Under the pieces are notes generated by a model. The model ran no database searches, had not been told where the DNA came from, and was given only the letters and a program-made list of their open reading frames with translations. From NCBI RefSeq assembly GCF_024622505.1, contig NZ_JANKAS010000014.1, positions 1 through 64,000 on the forward strand: a DNA stretch of 64,000 nt. The letters run 5' to 3'. This DNA comes from Irregularibacter muris. GTDB lineage: Bacteria; Bacillota; Clostridia; Eubacteriales; Garciellaceae. The position numbers and the translations under genes are program-made. Of this stretch, positions 56,622 to 64,000 are shown piece by piece. The first letter of the stretch is position 1. Each line of letters begins with the position of its first letter.

Positions 56622-57188
56622 TTATGCCTCCCTTCCCATTTTAATATAAGATTGAACAAAGCATAAGACAGAGCAAAAGATAATAATCACTAATACATTG
56701 ATATTAAATAAAAAACTGGCAAAAAAAGAAGCGGGAACCATTAGGGATAATAGCCAGTTTTTCTCTTTTACAATTCCTTGAGTCATATCGATGACTAAAT
56801 CTACGATGGTAGCGGCAACTCCTGCCTCCATACCTTTTAATATTGCAGAGATAATCTTATTACTGCGGAAGGCTTTATAAAAAATTGATATAACAGATAA
56901 GATCAATAAAGGTGGCAGAACAGTTCCAATACAACTAATGACGGCACCTATAGTGCCAGCAATACGATACCCTACTAATACAGCAAGATTAACAGCAATA
57001 GCCCCTGGTGTGGACTGTGCAATTGCAGCCATATCTAAAAGTTCTTGTTCACTAATTAACTTTAAATCCTCTACGAAATACTTTCGCATCATAGGAATAA
57101 CAATATATCCCCCTCCAAAAGTAAATGCGCTAATAGAAAATGTGATTTTAAACAGTATAAAATATAGTTTGAAATTTTTGCGTTTCAT
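56622..57188 (-). CDS. Chromate transporter family protein, first half
   Basis: A 188-residue membrane protein related to its downstream partner: FTFGGGYIVIPMMRKYFVEDL (22-42) and IAQSTPGAIAVNLAVLVGYRIAGTIGAVISCIG (51-83). The two genes are tightly linked (two bases) and should work as a heterodimer. AAAATATAG with GGAGGTAATAC lies upstream of the ATG. The actual substrate is not shown by sequence. Confidence 0.9.
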   Translation of the reverse strand: MKRKNFKLYFILFKITFSISAFTFGGGYIVIPMMRKYFVEDLKLISEQELLDMAAIAQSTPGAIAVNLAVLVGYRIAGTIGAVISCIGTVLPPLLILSVISIFYKAFRSNKIISAILKGMEAGVAATIVDLVIDMTQGIVKEKNWLLSLMVPASFFASFLFNINVLVIIIFCSVLCFVQSYIKMGREA

Positions 57189-57408
57189 TATAGTATTACC
57201 TCCATAAAACTAAGCTTCAATCTTTAATTATATAGGAATCAACCCAAAATGGACAGGCATAAATGTATTTCAACTAAAATTATTGAATAAAATTTAGATT
57301 CTCATAGGAATATTATTATTTGATTTTAAAGTGAATAGATCCTATTAAATACTTCCAATAAAGTGATTAAGGTGCTTTATTCTGGGGGGAAATCTATGAC
57401 TGCAAAAC

Positions 57409-57444
57409 AGAAAAAGAACTACCCATAGCGGTAGTTCTTTTTCT
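57409..57444. terminator. Terminator behind the second MATE gene
   Basis: Perfect 15-base arms (57409-57423 and 57430-57444) with A-rich and T-rich outer parts, able to act in both directions. Confidence 0.88.
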
Positions 57445-57477
57445 TGATTTGAACTGAGGAGGACAGATAACCTACCT

Positions 57478-58863
57478 CTATTCACCAGCAAAACCTTTTC
57501 TTCGCCAATTTCCTTTTCTATAGAAAAATATATTAATAACCGCTCCCATAACCCAAGAAACCAATAGGGAAATAAAGACTGATTCAGGCCTACCAGTGGG
57601 ATAAGCTGCACTTCGGGTAAAATAGGCAATGCCATAGGCTATAGGTACGCGAAGGACAACAGTGGTAATGAGAGAAATCCACATAGGCGTTATGGTATCC
57701 CCGGCACCTCGCATAACCCCGGATAAACTCTGGGTTACGGCCATAGCGATATAACCTACAGCAAGAATCCTCATCATATGCATGCTTAAATTAACTAAAT
57801 CTTTAGTATCAGTAAAAATCCCCATGAGATGTTTACCGAAAATCAATATCAAGAGAGTAATTGTAGTGGCTACGCCAACAGCTATTAATGTACCGTCTTT
57901 AGCTCCTTTTTCTACCCGGTCAATTTTTTTTGCTCCAATGTTTTGCCCCGTAAAGGTTGTCAAAGCACTTCCAAAGGAAAAGTTGGGCATCATGGCAAAA
58001 CCATCTACCCGCATAACAATAACATTACAAGCGATGACCATCTCCCCAAAACTATTGGTGAGAGACTGCACAACAATCATGGCTAAGGAAAATATTGCTT
58101 GGGTAAGTCCTGAAGGCAATCCAAGCTTTATAAGCTTATAAGAATATTCCTTGTTTAATTTCAACATTTTCCAGTTAAGATCAAAATTTTCCTTCATTTT
58201 TAACAGTTTAACCATACAAAGTACCGCTGATATTCCCTGAGCAATGACAGTAGCTAAGGCAACCCCAGGTACTCCCATGCCTAATTTTGCCACAAACAAA
58301 AGATCCAATACAACATTTAAAGCTGTAGAAACCAATAAAAATATAAGAGCGGATAAAGAATCGCCTAATCCCCGTAGTACACCGGCCAAAATATTATAAT
58401 AAGCAAGGCCCCCAATACCGACAAAATAAATGATAAGGTACCTTGTACACCAATCAATAATGGTATCTGGTGTATTGAGAAAAGAAAGTAAGGGACGAGT
58501 CACAATAGGACCGACGATCATAATTACTCCAGATGCAATGGCTGTAAGGGTTATGCATATACCAATGGTATGGGAGAGCTTTCCACGATCTTTAGCGCCA
58601 AAATATTGAGCAACCATAATACCTGCACCAACGGCAATTCCCACAAAGAGAACAAGTAAAAGGTTTAATATGGGTGCGGCGCTACCAACAGAGGCAAGAG
58701 CATTATCCCCTACATACCTACCTACAATAATGGAGTCAGCAGTGTTATAAAATTGTTGAGCTATATTACCAATCAACATGGGTATTGCAAATTCAGTAAT
58801 CCGTTTCCAAGGAGTACCCTGGGTTAAATCCTTAGGAGAAAATAACTCCTTAATTTTTGACAT
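57478..58863 (-). CDS. MATE family exporter
   Basis: A 461-residue protein with 12 helices. It begins DLTQGTPWKRITEFAIPMLIGNIAQQFYNTADSIIVGRYVGDNALA, the classical NorM/DinF-like start. The second half repeats the plan (FSFGSALTTFTGQNIGAKKIDRVEKGAKDG). Cation-coupled drug or metabolite export is expected. It is a different subgroup from the MATE gene at 31340. GGAGGTAG precedes the ATG. Confidence 0.92.
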   Translation of the reverse strand: MSKIKELFSPKDLTQGTPWKRITEFAIPMLIGNIAQQFYNTADSIIVGRYVGDNALASVGSAAPILNLLLVLFVGIAVGAGIMVAQYFGAKDRGKLSHTIGICITLTAIASGVIMIVGPIVTRPLLSFLNTPDTIIDWCTRYLIIYFVGIGGLAYYNILAGVLRGLGDSLSALIFLLVSTALNVVLDLLFVAKLGMGVPGVALATVIAQGISAVLCMVKLLKMKENFDLNWKMLKLNKEYSYKLIKLGLPSGLTQAIFSLAMIVVQSLTNSFGEMVIACNVIVMRVDGFAMMPNFSFGSALTTFTGQNIGAKKIDRVEKGAKDGTLIAVGVATTITLLILIFGKHLMGIFTDTKDLVNLSMHMMRILAVGYIAMAVTQSLSGVMRGAGDTITPMWISLITTVVLRVPIAYGIAYFTRSAAYPTGRPESVFISLLVSWVMGAVINIFFYRKGNWRRKGFAGE

Positions 58864-58923
58864 AATTCTACCTCCTAATTTTGGGACAGGTATACCGTTC
58901 CAGTTCTAAAATTTAATTTAAAA

Positions 58924-58968
58924 TTGGGAGAATATTCTCTAGGTTGTTCAACAAGAATATTCTCCCAA
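58924..58968 (-). terminator. Terminator of the ABC exporter gene
   Basis: Perfect 15-base arms (58924-58938 and 58954-58968, TTGGGAGAATATTCT). On the minus strand TTTTAAATT follows. Confidence 0.8.
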
Positions 58969-59006
58969 ACTTTATTGTATGAGTGTGGCCTTAACCGCTT
59001 TGTTGT

Positions 59007-60728
59007 CTACGAGTGTATATTTTTAAATTGAGAATTATATAAGTTAGCATAAATACCTTCTTTTGCTACCAATGCTTCATGATTGCCCTTTTCCTCTATA
59101 CCTTTATTGGTTATGACAATAATTTCATCAGCATTTTTTATGGTGGATAATCTATGGGCAACGATAATGGTAGTTCTTCCCTTAGAAAGTTCTTCTAAAG
59201 ATTGTTGTATTAATAATTCAGTCACATTATCCAAGGCTGATGTAGCTTCGTCTAGTATTAAGATAGGAGGATTTTTCAAGAAAATTCTAGCAATAGAAAT
59301 TCTTTGTTTTTGACCACCTGATAATTTTACGCCTCTTTCCCCAATATAAGTATTATACCCATCGGGTAAGGTCATGATAAGGTCATGAATATTGGCTTTT
59401 TTGGCTGCATCCATCACTTCTTCTTCTGTAGCATCAAATCTTCCACAGTGAATATTATCATAAATTGTTCCTGTGAACAAAAATACATCTTGCTGCACAA
59501 TTCCTATATTATTCCGTAGAGACTTTAAAGTGAATTCCTTTATATTTCGTCCATCAATGAAGATGTTGCCTGATTCCGTTTCGTAAAAACGAGGGATTAA
59601 ATGGCAGAGGGTGGTTTTCCCCCCACCAGAGGGTCCAACTAAGGCTACGGTTTTTCCTTGTTCAATAGTAAAACTAATATCATCCAATATTGTTTTATGC
59701 TCATCATAGGAAAAAGATACGTCATCAAAATCAATCTCACCTTTTACAGAATTTACTGTGACGGCATTGGGCTCATCTACTTCTAGAGGTTGATCCATAA
59801 TCTCAGTAAATCTTTTAAAACCAGATATTCCTGATTGATATTGTTCCACAAAGTTAATTAATTTTCTAATGGGATTTAAAAAGTTTCCTATATATAAGAT
59901 GAAAGCTGCGAAGTCTCCGATATTAATATATCCCTTATAGAAGAAAATACCACCAGCACCTAATACTAAAATATTTAGAAAATCAATAATGAAGGATGAA
60001 CCAGTATGAAATTGAGCCATAACCTTATAGGCTTTTGCCCTTGCCACTTGAAACATATTATTGTTCTTTTCGAATTTTTTAATTTCACTTTCCTTATTTC
60101 CAAAGGCTTTAGATACTCGAATGCCTGTGATACTGTTCTCTAAGGTAGCGTTTACCTCTCCTATAGTCACTCTGGTTTCCATAAAAGTATCAGACATTTT
60201 TACCCGAAGCTTCATGGCAAAGAAGACTAAGAAAGGGACAATGGAAAAAACAATTAAAGCGAGGGGCAAGTTTATGGTAGCCAATATAATAAAGGAACCG
60301 ATCATCATAACCAAGGAAATAAATAAATCCTCAGGACCATGATGGGCAAGCTCTGACACTTCCATTAAATCATTCACAATCCTTGAGGTAAGGGTTCCTG
60401 TTTTATTGTCATCAAAGAAAACAAAGGGTAGATCCTGGAGATGATCAAAAACATTTCTTCTCATATTTGACTGCATCTGGACCCCCATAATATGTCCGTA
60501 ATAGGTAATGTAATAATTAAATCCCACTTTTGCTATATAAAGAAAGGCTAGAACAATTAACCATGTAATCAAAAGCTGGAATTGTTGATTAGGGACATAG
60601 ACATTAATGATTTTCCTCGTAATCATAGGGTAGAATAAATCGCAGACAGAAACTGCAAAAGCACATATCATATCGATAATAAACACCTTTTTTACAGGCT
60701 TATAATATTGTATAAATTTTTTTATCAT
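59007..60728 (-). CDS. ABC exporter, membrane and ATPase domains fused
   Basis: A 573-residue half-transporter of the MsbA/multidrug type. Residues 10-310 form a six-helix ABC membrane domain (LFYPMITRKIINVYVPNQQFQL; DLPFVFFDDNKTGTLTSRIVNDL coupling helix). Residues 335-570 hold the ATPase: Walker A GPSGGGKTT (near 365), signature LSGGQKQRISIARIFL (near 465), Walker B ILILDEATSALD, H-loop VAHRLST. It probably works as a homodimer because no partner is adjacent. Confidence 0.93.
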   Translation of the reverse strand: MIKKFIQYYKPVKKVFIIDMICAFAVSVCDLFYPMITRKIINVYVPNQQFQLLITWLIVLAFLYIAKVGFNYYITYYGHIMGVQMQSNMRRNVFDHLQDLPFVFFDDNKTGTLTSRIVNDLMEVSELAHHGPEDLFISLVMMIGSFIILATINLPLALIVFSIVPFLVFFAMKLRVKMSDTFMETRVTIGEVNATLENSITGIRVSKAFGNKESEIKKFEKNNNMFQVARAKAYKVMAQFHTGSSFIIDFLNILVLGAGGIFFYKGYINIGDFAAFILYIGNFLNPIRKLINFVEQYQSGISGFKRFTEIMDQPLEVDEPNAVTVNSVKGEIDFDDVSFSYDEHKTILDDISFTIEQGKTVALVGPSGGGKTTLCHLIPRFYETESGNIFIDGRNIKEFTLKSLRNNIGIVQQDVFLFTGTIYDNIHCGRFDATEEEVMDAAKKANIHDLIMTLPDGYNTYIGERGVKLSGGQKQRISIARIFLKNPPILILDEATSALDNVTELLIQQSLEELSKGRTTIIVAHRLSTIKNADEIIVITNKGIEEKGNHEALVAKEGIYANLYNSQFKNIHS

Positions 60729-60918
60729 AGCGTATTCTCCTTACTTATTTATCTAATATATTGTAAAGCATATGATAGATATTTGCAATAAAACTTCCTA
60801 ATCTCTTTCTAAAGGTTTTTGATATTTCAAGCATCTATATCATAGCTGTTGTATATAGTTGATAGACATAACTAGATATATACCCTGAAAAGAAAAATAA
60901 AAACATTTTAGCAAATAT

Positions 60919-60954
60919 AAAAGCCAATCCATATTTTTCAAGGGATTGACCTTT
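60919..60954 (-). terminator. Probable terminator of thiT
   Basis: On the minus strand AAAGGTCAATCC (60954-60943) pairs with GGATTGGCTTT (60930-60920) with one bulge, followed by TATATTTGC. It lies 45 bases after the thiT stop. The remaining gap 60729-60918 shows no gene. Confidence 0.5.
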
Positions 60955-60999
60955 AAAATTCTCTATAATAATTAAGGAGTAAGTAGAATTAGTTTCCCA

Positions 61000-61629
61000 T
61001 TACGATGCAGAAATTTTTTGCACCTGCTGTATGGCATTTTTGATTTGGGGGATAAAACTAATTAGAATACAAACCAAAGTATCTGTACCAATGACTAAAC
61101 CATTGACCACAAGAGAATAAAGCATAACATTCATGCCCGGAGGTGCATAGGAACCAAAGAAGATAACTCCCGATAAAAAGTTCATAAAAAATCTACCAAA
61201 ACCACCAATAAGGCAAGAAACCCCTATGTTTTTACGATATAATCCAGCTAATCCTAATGCTCCATAAGATAAGGGATAATCTAGAAAAAATTGTGCCCAA
61301 TGGATAATATAGGGATCTTGGATTAAATTAATCATTCCAAAGGCAAAACCAGCGATTATCCCATAGGTGGGTCCAAACATGATAGCAAAGATGTACATGG
61401 GCAACATGCTAGCAGGGGTTATACTGCCACCTTGGGGAAAACGATATAGACGTATATAGGAAAGCACAAAGGAAAGTGCGATACATAGACTACCATATAC
61501 AATCATTCTTGTATAGTCAGATCTTTTTTCATACTTTTTATCTCTAAAAGCAAGAGCAATGGAAATTAAAACTAATGAAGCTAAAATAATGATGGTGAGG
61601 GGTTTAAATTCTAAAAACTTTTCAAACAC
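61000..61629 (-). CDS. thiT: Thiamine ECF transporter S component
   Basis: A 209-residue membrane protein with six to seven helices. The motif GSLCIALSFVLSYIRLYRFPQGGSITPASMLPMYIFA (46-82) and DYPLSYGALGLAGL (117-130) are ThiT signatures; the Tyr, Trp and Glu/His residues near helix 4-6 line the thiamine site. It binds thiamine and works with the shared ECF module EcfAA'T, not present here. The start is a GTG at 61629 behind AAAGGATTG. A TPP riboswitch upstream confirms thiamine. Confidence 0.92.
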   Translation of the reverse strand: MFEKFLEFKPLTIIILASLVLISIALAFRDKKYEKRSDYTRMIVYGSLCIALSFVLSYIRLYRFPQGGSITPASMLPMYIFAIMFGPTYGIIAGFAFGMINLIQDPYIIHWAQFFLDYPLSYGALGLAGLYRKNIGVSCLIGGFGRFFMNFLSGVIFFGSYAPPGMNVMLYSLVVNGLVIGTDTLVCILISFIPQIKNAIQQVQKISAS

Positions 61630-61744
61630 AATGTTTCAATCCTTTCTTTATTACTTATCACTGGTGATAAACAAGAAAGTAGTAAGCTTTTTTTGAATAA
61701 GAAAATCTTAAGCTGCCGACAAGAAACTAAAGTTTTCTTTTTCA

Positions 61745-61870
61745 AATAAAAAAACGTCAAAAGGAAGCCTTTTCACGTTTTATCCGTAAAGTCCGCTTTC
61801 CTACGCAGGTTTTAACCTACAGGTTCTAAGGGTCGGAATCATCCTCTCAGCACAAGGCACCCCCAGCGAT
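61745..61870 (-). ncRNA. TPP riboswitch with terminator
   Basis: On the minus strand from 61870: CGCTGGGGGTGCC, GCTGAGAGGATGA, GACCCTTAGAACCTG and TTAAAACCTGCGTAGGAA, the full THI-box core. A terminator follows: AACGTGAAAAGG (61779-61768) pairs with CCTTTTGACGTT (61764-61753) and T7. TPP should shut off thiT. Confidence 0.95.
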
Positions 61871-62023
61871 AAATATTTTTTCTTTTATTATAACACAATT
61901 CAACTTGCTGTGCTAGGGAAATAGAAAAATGCTTGAATCTGAGACGTAGACAAATGAGAGCCTAACCGAAATAATCAGTAAATCTAAACAAAAATTTTGC
62001 AAGATGTTAAAAGAAGAAAATAG

Positions 62024-62053
62024 TTGACTTTTTTGGCGAAATAACTGTAATAT
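62024..62053 (+). promoter_or_regulatory. Sigma-A promoter of the DMT transporter gene
   Basis: TTGACT (62024-62029), 18-base spacer, TAATAT (62048-62053), about 110 bases before the start codon. Confidence 0.6.
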
Positions 62054-62161
62054 TAATAAGGTAAATTCTATCAAATTTCACCAATACAAATCGACAGCGT
62101 GTTCATAGGAGGATGGAAAAATACTTCTGTCGAAAAAATAAATTACATAAGGAGACAAAAA

Positions 62162-63067
62162 ATGAATTTTTCATGGTACACATCTGCAATAATTACCATA
62201 TTATTTTGGGGTACAGCGGATTTGTTTTATAAAAAAGGAACAGATCCCAAGGACAGATATAGTCATTTAAGAATTGTTGTTATGGTGGCTTTAGTGATGG
62301 GCATTCAGGCCATGTTCGAGCTGGCAAAAATGAATTGGCATTATGATCCCATCAATATCATAAAGTATTTACCTGTATCCACTATGTATATTTTATCCAT
62401 GACCATAGGGTATGTTGGACTTAGATATTTAGAAGTATCCATTAACTCCCCAGTGAGCAACACCTCAGGGGCTATCGCAGGGATACTAGCCTTTCTAGTT
62501 TTAGGGAAAAAAATGACGGCCCTACAATTGGGGGCGGTATCTATGATTACAGTAGCCCTGATAGCGATTGCCATTATTGAAAGAAATATGTCCATAGAAG
62601 AAAGATTAAAAAACAATGAGAAAATTGATCGTAAACATCAACTGGGCGCCCTAGCCCTTACCTTTCCCATATTGTATGCGGTAGTAGATGCCCTAGGAAC
62701 CTTCCTAGATGATGTCTATCTTAGTCGTTTAATGAGCCCAGAAGAAGCTCTAATTTCCTACGAACTTACCTTCCTATTTGCCGGAATTTTAGCCTTGCTT
62801 TATATCACAGTGATGAAAAAAGAAAAGTTTAAGATCTTACAGGAAAAAGATAAGGCCCTAGCTGCGTTGTTTGAAACAGGGGGACAGTTTTTCTATGTCT
62901 ATGCCCTAAATACTAATTCTGTAGTAGTAGCTCCTATGATTGCCAGTTATAGTATTGTTTCTGTTATCCTAGGAAGAATATTCCTCAGGGAAAAGCTAAC
63001 CTATAAACAATATATCATCATTGCGATAGTCATGGCAGGGGTATTTATCCTAGGATTTTTTGAATAA
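62162..63067 (+). CDS. DMT/EamA-type transporter
   Basis: A 301-residue membrane protein with ten predicted helices in two EamA halves (1-140 and 158-301). ITILFWGTADLFYKKG and the second-half VVVAPMIASYSIVSVILGRIFLREKLTYKQYI (265-296) are typical of drug/metabolite transporters. A charged linker (NMSIEERLKNNEKIDRKHQ) joins the halves. The substrate is unknown. I chose the ATG at 62162 behind AAGGAGA; the frame to 62099 adds a poor N-terminus without a site. Confidence 0.85.
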   Translation: MNFSWYTSAIITILFWGTADLFYKKGTDPKDRYSHLRIVVMVALVMGIQAMFELAKMNWHYDPINIIKYLPVSTMYILSMTIGYVGLRYLEVSINSPVSNTSGAIAGILAFLVLGKKMTALQLGAVSMITVALIAIAIIERNMSIEERLKNNEKIDRKHQLGALALTFPILYAVVDALGTFLDDVYLSRLMSPEEALISYELTFLFAGILALLYITVMKKEKFKILQEKDKALAALFETGGQFFYVYALNTNSVVVAPMIASYSIVSVILGRIFLREKLTYKQYIIIAIVMAGVFILGFFE

Positions 63068-63167
63068 TCTTGGGAAGGGACCAGCTACCTTGTTTCATTT
63101 AAGGTAGGCAATGTATTTTTGTAATTAGAAAATTGATACTCGATCAGAATATTTTTCATAAAATTAG

Positions 63168-63198
63168 AAGCACTGGCAGATTTCTGCCAGTGCTTTTA
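63168..63198. terminator. Bidirectional terminator between converging genes
   Basis: Perfect 13-base arms (63168-63180 and 63183-63195, AAGCACTGGCAGA) and T/A runs on both sides. Confidence 0.85.
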
Positions 63199-63219
63199 AC
63201 TTAGTGAAAGTTATAGAGG

Positions 63220-63981
63220 TTACTTTCCCTGTTCAAACTTAATCCATTTACAGGCTTTATCCTCCAATAGATCTATAAGCTTGAAAAGAAGCCATCCCAT
63301 AATACTGATTGCCAGGATGCCTGCAAACATTTGTACATAGTCTACCCGGATCCAACTATCCATAATAAAATAGCCAATACCATATTGAGTAGCATAATTT
63401 TCTCCAAAAAAGAGTACAGCGATACTAATACCAATAGTAACTCTGAGGCCCGTGAGAATTTGGGGAAGTACTCCAGGTAGAATAAGGTGCTGATAAACCT
63501 GTATAGGAGAAGCACCTAGAGACTGAATAGAATAAAACAATTCTTTGTTTAGACTTTTGACACTATCCCGGGTACTGAGTAATACTTGAAAAAAGATGAT
63601 TGAGGTAATCAATAGAATTTTAGAAAGATCACCCAATCCAAAAAGGATCATTAACACGGGAAGAAAAGCAATTTTGGGAAGGGGATAAAGAAGATACATA
63701 ATAGGAGAGATAAAAGCATCAAGCTTTTCATTCATCCCTAGTAATAAACCCAGAGGAACCCCTATGATCACAGAAATCCCTATAGCAGAAAACATTCTAT
63801 ATAAGCTCACTCCAAGATGAATAAGCAAATCTTTTTGGAGTAATTGTCCAAACTCTTTAAAGACATCCATAGGATTAGGGATGATAGGGCTTTGTAAGGC
63901 CTTGTGAAGCATGTACCAAAATATTAAAACACTAAGGGAGGCATAGAGGGTTTTGTTTTTCGTTATACCACTGAAATTCAA
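63220..63981 (-). CDS. ABC importer permease, SsuC/TauC-type
   Basis: A 253-residue protein with six helices. PNPMDVFKEFGQLLQKDLLIHLGVSLYRMFSAIGISVIIGVPLGLLLG and the EAA-like loop SLNKELFYSIQSLGASPIQVYQHLILPGVLPQILTGLRVTIG are typical of the nitrate/sulfonate/aromatic-thiazole family (BPD_transp_1). The start is TTG at 63981, behind GGGAGGCGA. The ATPase and binding-protein genes presumably lie right of the window. The cargo could be a sulfonate, or a thiamine precursor given thiT nearby; neither is shown. Confidence 0.88.
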   Translation of the reverse strand: MNFSGITKNKTLYASLSVLIFWYMLHKALQSPIIPNPMDVFKEFGQLLQKDLLIHLGVSLYRMFSAIGISVIIGVPLGLLLGMNEKLDAFISPIMYLLYPLPKIAFLPVLMILFGLGDLSKILLITSIIFFQVLLSTRDSVKSLNKELFYSIQSLGASPIQVYQHLILPGVLPQILTGLRVTIGISIAVLFFGENYATQYGIGYFIMDSWIRVDYVQMFAGILAISIMGWLLFKLIDLLEDKACKWIKFEQGK

Positions 63982-64000
63982 CGGATATCGCCTCCCTTTT

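Overview
The window looks like chromosome of a low-GC, anaerobic, spore-forming Firmicute of class Clostridia, perhaps Alkaliphilus-like (inference). Evidence: A+T-rich sequence, Gram-positive ribosome-binding sites, a full pyruvate:ferredoxin oxidoreductase, two large NADH:flavin/Fe-S oxidoreductases, a small spore-surface protein of a clostridial family, and many cis-regulatory RNAs. No rRNA, tRNA, CRISPR or prophage was seen.

Layout. 1-4500: the right end of an IS3-type element, then a PucR-type regulator divergent from an Old-Yellow-Enzyme-type flavoprotein, followed by fragments of a second flavoprotein and of a MerR gene. 4.5-10.3 kb: Hsp33 chaperone plus MerR regulator, VanW protein, YkvI-like membrane protein, DUF2500 protein, rRNA methyltransferase. 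10.3-13.6 kb: a patch of accessory character with a DUF6037-like protein, a small P-loop kinase and a decayed tetracycline ribosomal-protection gene. 13.6-19.7 kb: a second flavoprotein with its TetR regulator and a perfect palindromic operator, a methyltransferase, RsgA and an HD protein. 19.7-20.2 kb: a 500-base nest of palindromic repeats. 20.4-22.9 kb: a MerR-controlled ABC exporter. 23.2-26.6 kb: amidohydrolase and amino-acid permease behind a lysine riboswitch. 26.8-31.1 kb: regulator, DUF3100 protein, partner membrane protein and M20 hydrolase behind a folded leader. 31.2-36.6 kb: MATE transporter with attenuator, two FAD oxidoreductases and a DUF2179 protein.

36.7-43.3 kb is the most striking part. 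A sigma-54 enhancer-binding protein precedes three TGTCA-N4-TGRC-type sites and a near-consensus -24/-12 promoter. That promoter leads an operon of a split AtuA pair, a degradative class II HMG-CoA reductase, and a two-gene TctA-like permease. I read it as an inducible route for uptake and breakdown of mevalonate or a related branched hydroxy acid. The HMG-CoA lyase expected for a complete route is not in the window.

43.5-53.5 kb: pyruvate:ferredoxin oxidoreductase, a spore-surface protein, SelO, then an M20 hydrolase and the metNIQ methionine importer, each behind its own SAM riboswitch. 53.5-64 kb: a self-regulated TetR-ABC exporter, a two-subunit chromate-type transporter, a second MATE protein, an ABC exporter, the thiamine transporter ThiT behind a TPP riboswitch, a DMT-type transporter and the permease of an ABC importer that continues past the right edge.

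The recurring theme is transport plus hydrolysis of small nitrogen compounds under RNA control (lysine, SAM twice, TPP, and two unassigned leaders), with multidrug-type exporters under MerR or TetR control.
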